Below, in pieces: positions 1 through 4,911 of a stretch of 6,069 bases of DNA (its first letter is position 1; every line of letters begins with the position of its first letter). This DNA is from JBKJML01 sp046596415 (GTDB lineage Bacteria; Actinomycetota; Thermoleophilia; Gaiellales; Gaiellaceae), in contig JBKJML010000025.1 in the NCBI GenBank assembly GCA_046596415.1, positions 1-6,069 of the forward strand. Direction: 5' to 3'. A program made the translations under genes and the position numbers. Under the pieces are notes generated by a model. It was given only the letters and a program-made list of their open reading frames with translations. It did not search any database and was not told the DNA's origin.

Positions 1-1611
1 GGCCGCGGCACCGGGATCATCGAGCTCGTTCGAGCCGCGTCGGGTCTCGTCACCGACGAGGCGGGGCTCGAGCTCGGCGAGGTGACACTCGATGCGCCGC
101 TGCTGGAGCTCCTCCAAGGGGGCGAGCAGCACTTCAAGTCGCTGCCGACGCCGGCGGCGATGCAGTTCGAGCTCTTTCCCTTCCAGGAGCGTGGCCACGG
201 CTGGCTGCGGCTGCTCGGCGACCTCGGGCTGGGCGGGATCCTGGCCGACGACATGGGGCTCGGCAAGACGGTGCAGGCGATCGCGATGCTCAGCTCGGAG
301 CGCGAGCAGGAGGGTGCCGAGGCGCTCGGGCCGACGCTCGTCGTCTGCCCGATGAGCGTCGTCAAGCAGTGGTGCTCCGAGATCGCGCGCTTCGCACCCT
401 CGCTTCGCGTCCATTCCCATCATGGCCTGCACCGGCTGACGGGCCGGGAGCTCGGCGAGGCGGCTCGGGCCACAGATGTCGTCGTCACCTCCTACGACAT
501 CGCGACCCGCGACGTCGAGGCGCTCGCCCTGGTCGCGTGGGATCGGCTGCTGCTCGACGAGGCGCAGGACGTGAAGAACCCGGTGACCAAGCGCGCGAAG
601 GCGTTGCGCCGGCTGCCGGCGCGGCGGCGACTCGCGATGACGGGGACGCCGGTCGAGAACCGGCTCGGCGACCTGTGGGCGCTGATGGATCTCGTCAACC
701 CGGGCCTGCTCGGCTCACGCGCGGGGTTCGAGCGGACGTTCGCAAAGCCGATTGAGAGCTACGGCGACGACCGCGCGCTCGAGCGGTTGCGCGCGATCGT
801 GCAGCCGTTCATCCTGCGGCGCGCGAAGGACTCGCCGGAGGTGGAGCTGGAGCTGCCGCCGATCACGATCGAGAAGGACTACTGCCGCCTGACGGTCGAG
901 CAGGCGAGCCTCTACCAGGCGACGGTCGACCGGTGGCTGCCGAAGATCGCCGAGCGCGACGAGAGCTTCGGCCGCCGCGGCGCGGTGCTCGCGATGCTCG
1001 GCCAGCTGAAGCAGGTCTGCAACCACCCGGAGATGCTGCTCGCGACCGGCGCCGCGCTCGACGGCCGCTCGGGGAAGCTCGAGCGGCTGGTCGAGTTGCT
1101 GGAGGAGGTGCCGGTCGAGGACAAGGCGCTCGTCTTCACGCAGTACCCGGGCTTCGACCGGCTGGTGCCGCACCTCGAGCAGCGGCTCGCCCGCAGCGTC
1201 GGCTTCTTCCACGGGCGGCTGAACGCGCGCCACCGGGAGGAGCTGCTGGAGCGATTCGCCCATGACGAGGGGCCGCGCGTGCTCGTGATCTCGATCAAGG
1301 CGGGAGGTCGCGGCCTGAACCTGCCGGCCGCGAACCACGTGATCCATTTCGACCGTTGGTGGAACCCGGCCGTCGAGCAGCAGGCGACCGACCGGGTGCA
1401 CCGCTTCGGCCAGCGCAAGCACGTCTTCGTGCACAGCCTGATCTGCACCGGGACGCTCGAGGAGCGGATCGATCAGCTGCTCGACTCGAAGCGCGAGCTG
1501 GCCGAGAAGGTGATCGCCGGTGGTTCCGAGGATTGGCTCGGCGAGCTCGACCTCGGCGCGATCCGCGCTGCGGTGGAGCTGTCGGCCGACGCGGTGGAGG
1601 ACGCAGCGTGA
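1..1611 (+). CDS. SNF2-family DNA-dependent ATPase (DEAD/DEAH superfamily 2), 5' truncated by window edge
   Basis: The frame is open from base 1, so the GTG at 82 is only an internal codon and the true start lies left of the window. In all, 536 residues are visible. The N-terminal visible part (about residues 1-55) resembles the linker that precedes the ATPase core in bacterial SNF2 proteins. Core motifs are complete: motif I DDMGLGKT (residues 83-90), motif II DEAQ (186-189), motif III TGTP (214-217), KAGGRGLNL (433-441), and the arginine-finger motif DRVHRFGQ (464-471) preceded by WWNPAVEQQATD. From family knowledge these enzymes use ATP to translocate on double-stranded DNA and remodel DNA-protein complexes; a true strand-separating helicase activity is not expected. 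The substrate of this one is unknown. The gene overlaps the following SWIM-protein gene by four bases. That pairing suggests the two proteins work together, but this is inference. Confidence 0.95.
   Translation, partial: GRGTGIIELVRAASGLVTDEAGLELGEVTLDAPLLELLQGGEQHFKSLPTPAAMQFELFPFQERGHGWLRLLGDLGLGGILADDMGLGKTVQAIAMLSSEREQEGAEALGPTLVVCPMSVVKQWCSEIARFAPSLRVHSHHGLHRLTGRELGEAARATDVVVTSYDIATRDVEALALVAWDRLLLDEAQDVKNPVTKRAKALRRLPARRRLAMTGTPVENRLGDLWALMDLVNPGLLGSRAGFERTFAKPIESYGDDRALERLRAIVQPFILRRAKDSPEVELELPPITIEKDYCRLTVEQASLYQATVDRWLPKIAERDESFGRRGAVLAMLGQLKQVCNHPEMLLATGAALDGRSGKLERLVELLEEVPVEDKALVFTQYPGFDRLVPHLEQRLARSVGFFHGRLNARHREELLERFAHDEGPRVLVISIKAGGRGLNLPAANHVIHFDRWWNPAVEQQATDRVHRFGQRKHVFVHSLICTGTLEERIDQLLDSKRELAEKVIAGGSEDWLGELDLGAIRAAVELSADAVEDAA
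1596..1600 (+). promoter_or_regulatory. Shine-Dalgarno site for the SWIM gene
   Basis: GGAGG lies inside the end of the SNF2 gene, 7 nt before the GTG at 1608. It supports the overlapping GTG as the true start, against more upstream in-frame starts that would overlap the SNF2 gene much further. Confidence 0.7.
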
Positions 1612-2348
1612 GCGAGCTTCTGGACGAGGGGCGGCCATTGGTGGTGGAGTCGGATCGGACGCGGATCGGGCAGGGGCCGTGGGCACGGTTATTCGCTACT
1701 GCTGTTGTGCCGGACGAAGGCTCGACGTTGGCGGAGGCAGGGCGGCGGCTGGCGCGTTCGGGAGCTGTTTCCTCGGTGTCGGTCGGTGTGGGCTCGCTGC
1801 CGGCGGAGGTCGAAGGCTTCGACGTGACGCTTTCGGCGGCGCGCGTCCCGCCGCGGATCTGGGCCGCAATGACGAGCTTCTCGCGCAACAATCGCCCGCT
1901 CGAGGCGGCGATCGAAGGCAAGGAGCAGTCGGTGCACCTGGAGCACCTGATGACGGTCGACTGGGAGCAGCCACTCATCCCACGGGCGTCCGACATCGCG
2001 CGGAGCTGTACGTGCGAGGACGGCGCTCGAGGCATCGCGTGCGCGCACGTCGCGGCAGTCGGCTACGTGTTCGCTGATCGGATCGATCAGGAGCCGGGGC
2101 TGCTGCTGAGGTGGCGTGGCTGCGTGGAGTTGGCGGAAGTCGTCGAGGTCGATTCGCCGAGCGCCGCGGTGGTTGCAGGCGAAGCCGGCGATCCGTGGAG
2201 CGCGGGGACGCCACCGGGGCCGGTGCCGCTACGGCCGTTGCCGGCGGGTGCGGTGCTGAAGCGCCTTGGGCCGAGTGGGATCAGGGTCGGCGGGAACGAC
2301 CTGGGCGAGGTGCTGGCGAAGGCATACGCCGCGTTCGGGCGCAGCTAG
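1608..2348 (+). CDS. SWIM zinc-finger protein, partner of the SNF2 ATPase
   Basis: A 246-residue protein. The chosen start is the GTG whose last two bases begin the SNF2 stop codon (GTGA overlap), because GGAGG sits 7 nt upstream. The SWIM zinc-binding motif CxCx8CxH is formed by Cys134, Cys136, Cys145 and His147. It is followed by the family's usual AAVGYVFADRID helix and a EPGLLLRWRG segment (about 162-171). The N-terminal ~130 residues fit the family's region ahead of the zinc finger (RNNRPLEAAIEGKE around 93-106). The C-terminal ~75 residues are Pro/Ala/Gly-rich and probably poorly ordered. SWIM domains are thought to bind DNA or proteins. In bacteria they often occur beside SNF2 ATPases or fused to them, so a targeting or accessory subunit role is likely but unproven. 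No catalytic motif is visible. The gene ends tail-to-tail with the minus-strand nucleotidyltransferase remnant. Confidence 0.88.
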   Translation: MSELLDEGRPLVVESDRTRIGQGPWARLFATAVVPDEGSTLAEAGRRLARSGAVSSVSVGVGSLPAEVEGFDVTLSAARVPPRIWAAMTSFSRNNRPLEAAIEGKEQSVHLEHLMTVDWEQPLIPRASDIARSCTCEDGARGIACAHVAAVGYVFADRIDQEPGLLLRWRGCVELAEVVEVDSPSAAVVAGEAGDPWSAGTPPGPVPLRPLPAGAVLKRLGPSGIRVGGNDLGEVLAKAYAAFGRS

Positions 2349-2900
2349 CTGACGCGCGGCGGCCGACGGGCCGCTGCGATCGCCCGCTCGAGGCTCGTGC
2401 AAGCGGTTGTGCGGTGAGTCTCGGGAATAAGCTCCACGCCGCGATGGAGATTGTCGATGTCGACAAGCCCTTCACGAATCGCCGCCTCCGCGTACGACAC
2501 GTCCTGCTCACGTCCCGCTGCAAGCTTGGCGAGCACGAGGTCGTCTGGATGGAGGAACCACGCGACGGCAGGTTCTTTCCAGAGCTTGTTCGCGGCAAAG
2601 ACCATTCGTTTGAGCCGCAACTCCCACCCTGCGGGCGGGACGGGCGCCTCAGGGCCGACGCCGTGGGCGAAATACCCGAACTGCTCGTGGAACGAAGAGC
2701 CATCACCGAGCACGCCATCGATGTCGATCGCCTCAGCCGGCCGATTCAACGGGAAGAGATCGGCTTCCATCGAACTCGAGCAGCGCCTCGGGCGCTTCCG
2801 GCAGCGCTCCGAGAATCGCCTGGCTGCCGACCACGACGATCTCGTCACCGGTGATCTCGGCGGCCGCCCGGATCAGATGCTCGAGCTGCTCGATCCTCAT
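2345..2900 (-). pseudogene. DUF6036-type nucleotidyltransferase (toxin-like), interrupted by a +1 frameshift
   Basis: The natural start is the ATG at 2900-2898, overlapping the stop of the upstream HTH gene as ATGA. Its frame runs 55 codons and stops at 2735-2733. It includes IVVVGSQAILG, which fits the GS motif of a minimal nucleotidyltransferase (Gly25-Ser26). The rest of the protein continues in another frame from about 2770 (MEADLFPLNRPAEAIDIDG) to the TAG at 2347-2345. That part carries the ExD pair of MEAD and a later DDLVLAKLAAGRE segment typical of the family. Removing one T of the TT at 2774-2773 restores LLESMEAD, which fits the family, and gives one 184-residue protein. The break therefore separates the GS motif from the acidic motif. 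It is either an inactivating mutation or a sequencing/assembly error. An ATG at 2770-2768 could restart a 141-residue C-terminal piece lacking the GS motif. Family assignment is from recalled sequence patterns. The toxin role is inferred from pairing with the HTH gene. Confidence 0.8.
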
Positions 2901-3604
2901 CTCGTCGCCTGCTCGACACCGGCCAGCACGGCGCGGCGCTCGTGCTCGGTGAGTGCCCCGGCGAACGGTGAGCTCTGTCGAAGCGCGCGCGAGCGCTCGG
3001 TGTCGGCGGCGAGCACCTCCGCGATCGCATCCCTAGGCTGTTCCAGGATCGTCTGCCACTCCCGCGCCCAGTGCGGGTGAATCCGCCCACGCTCCTGCCA
3101 ACGCCGCAGGCGGCGCCGAGCGTCGCCGACCAATCGGTCGTCAAGACGCTGCGCGACCAGGCGGTGGTAGGCAAGCGACCTGAGCTCCGGGCGGTGGTGT
3201 CCCGTTGCTGCCCGCGACGAGCTCGGGAGCAGCGAGTCGATGTCGATAGTGGCCGCAGAGCGACGCCGATCGTTGATCGCGTGGGCGAGCCCGCGTTTCC
3301 GGTCGGGTGCTCGCGCCGCTTCGACGAGGTCGAGAACCTGCTCGAGCGGCACCTCGTGGCGTCCGGTTGGAGTCGGCACGGTCGTGATGTCGCCCTTCTC
3401 GATCCATCGATTGACCGCCGTGTGGCTCACGCCGAGGATGCGTGCCGCCTGTGACCGAGTCAGCGTCGGAGGAGCGATGTCCTCGAGCAGTCCCAATGTC
3501 CTTTCGATGTCGTCCGTTCCCCGGTGGTCGGCGTCCCCGATGACGCGCCGGAGCCGAATAACGCCCTCGATGAGCTTCTCGGCGTCGACGAGAACGCGTC
3601 CCAT
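2897..3604 (-). CDS. Helix-turn-helix protein, likely antitoxin/autoregulator of the nucleotidyltransferase
   Basis: A 235-residue protein starting at ATG 3604-3602. Residues ~46-95 form a MerR/excisionase-like helix-turn-helix (TLTRSQAARILGVSHTAVNRW, then a wing-like GDITTVPTPTGRHEVPLEQVLDLV). The middle (about 100-135) is basic and linker-like. The C-terminal ~100 residues (LRSLAYHRLVAQRLDD, RRWQERGRIHPHWAREWQTIL, ALRQSSPFAGALTEHERRAVLAGV) match the conserved tail I recall for HTH partners of DUF6036 nucleotidyltransferases. Its stop codon overlaps the next gene's ATG by four bases, indicating coupled translation. A strong palindrome immediately upstream overlaps the presumed -10 box, so repression of its own operon is likely. 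No good Shine-Dalgarno is seen, and the transcript may be leaderless. DNA binding is well supported. Neutralising the partner is inference from gene order. Confidence 0.82.
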   Translation of the reverse strand: MGRVLVDAEKLIEGVIRLRRVIGDADHRGTDDIERTLGLLEDIAPPTLTRSQAARILGVSHTAVNRWIEKGDITTVPTPTGRHEVPLEQVLDLVEAARAPDRKRGLAHAINDRRRSAATIDIDSLLPSSSRAATGHHRPELRSLAYHRLVAQRLDDRLVGDARRRLRRWQERGRIHPHWAREWQTILEQPRDAIAEVLAADTERSRALRQSSPFAGALTEHERRAVLAGVEQATR

Positions 3605-3611
3605 GAGTCGA

Positions 3612-3617
3612 ATCGTA
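3612..3617 (-). promoter_or_regulatory. Candidate -10 box TACGAT, possible leaderless promoter of the HTH-nucleotidyltransferase operon
   Basis: Read on the minus strand, TACGAT (TANNNT type) is followed by 7 nt and then the ATG, with no purine-rich ribosome site between. This spacing would place transcription start at or near the start codon. No convincing -35 hexamer is visible (ATGCAA at the 17-nt spacing). The first half of the box lies inside the palindrome arm. Confidence 0.4.
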
Positions 3618-3666
3618 GCAAATAACGTTCAGAATTGCATTCTATTTTGAACGTTACTTGTGCTAC
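3615..3666. promoter_or_regulatory. Nested AT-rich palindrome, putative operator of the HTH gene
   Basis: The left arm GTAGCAAATAACGTTCA (3615-3631) and right arm TGAACGTTACTTGTGCTAC (3648-3666) are inverted copies. They differ by one substitution and a 2-nt insertion. Each arm contains the self-palindrome AACGTT. Between them is a smaller inverted repeat AGAAT-TGC-ATTCT (3631-3643). The stretch is AT-rich in an otherwise very GC-rich window. It sits 11 nt before the HTH start codon and covers the probable core promoter, so a dimeric or tetrameric HTH protein binding here would block transcription. The operator role is inference. Confidence 0.65.
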
Positions 3667-3707
3667 CTAGCCCGTTCAGGGACGCCGCTCGGTCCCGGTC
3701 TTCGGTT

Positions 3708-4604
3708 TCAGCTTGTCCCGACGAATCGCTCGAACCGTATCGCTAGCCTTTCCCGATCCGGACGCCAGCTCGAACGGGTTGGCACCACAATCGGCTGCTC
3801 GTGGAAGCCTTTCAGCAGGTCGAGCATCGGTCCGTCGTTCTCGTCCAAGAGCCGCCGGGCTACGCGTACCTGATAGTCGGGGCTGATCCCGACCAGGTCG
3901 TGGTCGAATGCGCGGTGATGAATCGAGCAAAGGCTCAACCCGTTGCTGACGACCGGCTCGCCGTTCTCCTCACGGTCGCCAACGATGTGTGCGGCGTCAA
4001 GCAGACGCGTCTCCTTGAGACGGCAGATTGCGCAGCGGTCTCCGTACGCGGGGACGACTCGCGCGCGGAAGCGCGCTTGGTGGACGCGGACGCTTGTCTC
4101 GCGAAAGACGTACTGGCGTTCGATGGGATCCTCGACGAGCACCGGCTCGCGCTCGTCGAGCGGGCCGACCATCTTTCCGGACGAGACGAGCACCGTAGCC
4201 GCAACCGGATCGTCCTCGACCACGAAGCAGGGATAGATCGGCGTGTAGTAATTCGGCCGGGTCGCCACGAAGTGAACGATGGGCACCTGGAGCGCGTACG
4301 CGCTGCGTAGGGCTCGGTTGTCCGGCTGGTCAGCGGAGCCGCTGCGGTAGGCGTAGACGTAACCCGTCTCGATCTCAGCATCTCCGTACGGTGACTTCCA
4401 GGACGTTTGAATGGATAGCGCTGCCGGGCCTCGTTGCGCGGCCGCGCGGTAAATGCCCTTCTGCGTCGACAGGAAGGGGATGCGCGTACCGCGGAAATTG
4501 AAGCCGGCAGCGAGGCCGCCTGGATAGGGAATCTCCTCGCCGAAGCGAGCGCAAAGCACATCAAGCGACGCGAAGCAGGAACTCCTGACGTCGTCGTCGC
4601 GCAC
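3708..4604 (-). CDS. HNH endonuclease of COG3440 type, putative modification-dependent (type IV-like) restriction enzyme
   Basis: A 298-residue protein starting at GTG 4604-4602; an in-frame TAA at 4616-4614 rules out a longer form. The C-terminal half (about 178-298) is a complete HNH (beta-beta-alpha metal) nuclease. It has a zinc-type Cys191/Cys194 and Cys226/His229 set, His206 in DAAHI, Asn221 in SNGLSLC, His230 and Asp234 in HHRAFD. The N-terminal ~165 residues hold the conserved pattern FxFRGTRIPFLSTQKGIYR, SPYGD, YAYRSGSADQPDNRALR, VPIVHFVATRPNYYTPIYPCFVVEDD. This resembles the region joined to HNH in COG3440 'predicted restriction endonucleases' and may correspond to the sulfur-binding domain of McrA-type enzymes that cut phosphorothioated DNA. 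That specificity is inference from recall. The gene lies just upstream of the toxin-antitoxin-like operon on the same strand, with a 103-bp gap. Confidence 0.88.
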   Translation of the reverse strand: MRDDDVRSSCFASLDVLCARFGEEIPYPGGLAAGFNFRGTRIPFLSTQKGIYRAAAQRGPAALSIQTSWKSPYGDAEIETGYVYAYRSGSADQPDNRALRSAYALQVPIVHFVATRPNYYTPIYPCFVVEDDPVAATVLVSSGKMVGPLDEREPVLVEDPIERQYVFRETSVRVHQARFRARVVPAYGDRCAICRLKETRLLDAAHIVGDREENGEPVVSNGLSLCSIHHRAFDHDLVGISPDYQVRVARRLLDENDGPMLDLLKGFHEQPIVVPTRSSWRPDRERLAIRFERFVGTS

Positions 4605-4610
4605 CCGCGC

Positions 4611-4616
4611 ATCTTA
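4611..4616 (-). promoter_or_regulatory. Candidate -10 box TAAGAT in front of the HNH gene (possible leaderless start)
   Basis: On the minus strand TAAGAT stands 6 nt before the GTG start codon and no Shine-Dalgarno is seen close by. That is the spacing of leaderless promoters common in actinobacteria. A -35 element is not evident; a TTGACC (4660-4655) is too far away for this box. Confidence 0.35.
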
Positions 4617-4687
4617 TTCCGGTCGACATCGTGATCGCGCGCGCGGCGAGCGCTTCGGTCAAACGAGAGCGTGGCCAGGGCCGTAAC

Positions 4688-4854
4688 TAAGAGCTCGAGT
4701 CAGAATGACGGTCGTCGACTGGGTGCGATCGGCGAGTGCGAGGCAAGGACGCAGGGAGCGCCCATAGCTGTAGCTATGGGCGCGACTGAGGACGCTGCCT
4801 CGTGCCGCCGAGCGCGGCCAGGCGACACACCGCGCATTCTGATTCGAGCTCTAA
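4688..4854. repeat. Long palindromic element with terminal inverted repeats (MITE- or REP-like)
   Basis: The ends are near-identical inverted repeats: AGAGCTCGAGTCAGAATG at 4690-4707 and the complement of AGAGCTCGAATCAGAATG at 4835-4852, 17 of 18 bases the same. Further matching blocks lie inwards: TCGGCG, CGAGGCA (4739-4745 against 4796-4802) and a perfect central 12-bp stem. Between these blocks pairing is poor, and GGACGC occurs as a direct repeat on both sides. The whole ~167 bp could fold into one long bulged hairpin. It lies between the 3' end of the DEAD-box gene and the 5' end of the HNH gene. No transposase and no clear target-site duplication are seen. The element fills most of the 307-bp gene-free stretch 4605-4911. 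It could be a non-autonomous mobile element or a structured RNA/terminator. Confidence 0.7.
4758..4783. repeat. Perfect 12-bp inverted repeat with 2-nt loop at the centre of the palindromic element
   Basis: GCGCCCATAGCT (4758-4769), GT, AGCTATGGGCGC (4772-4783). It is a very stable stem or cruciform tip. There is no T-tract next to it, so it is not a standard intrinsic terminator on either strand, though it may still impede transcription from the DEAD-box gene into the HNH gene. Confidence 0.85.
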
Positions 4855-4876
4855 AGGTTGATGCCGATCGCTTTAG
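4851..4876. repeat. Short inverted repeat CTAAAG / CTTTAG beside the palindromic element
   Basis: CTAAAG at 4851-4856 and CTTTAG at 4871-4876 are separated by 14 nt and overlap the right end of the long palindrome, 36 nt past the DEAD-box stop codon. The arms are weak and there is no U-tract, so a role in 3'-end formation is only possible. Confidence 0.3.
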
Positions 4877-4911
4877 TTGTCCGGCCCGAGACCAAGCTCG
4901 CTTGAGTTCGG

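Noticed and set aside
715..1686. 323-codon open frame on the minus strand
   Set aside because: It lies wholly opposite the SNF2 gene, whose motifs are complete. The translation is rich in Arg/Ala/Leu/Glu/Val with no recognisable domain, typical of GC-rich antisense frames.
2765..2780. Programmed +1 frameshift in the nucleotidyltransferase
   Set aside because: No slippery run, rare codon or nearby in-frame stop is present at the junction, and a simple one-base indel explains it better.
3679..3696. GGGAC/GTCCC hairpin after the HNH stop as a terminator
   Set aside because: The arms are only 5 bp with an 8-nt loop and there is no U-tract; too weak to call in GC-rich DNA.
3801..4310. 169-codon plus-strand open frame
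   Set aside because: It is antisense to the HNH gene and shows no domain or ribosome site; GC-driven shadow frame.
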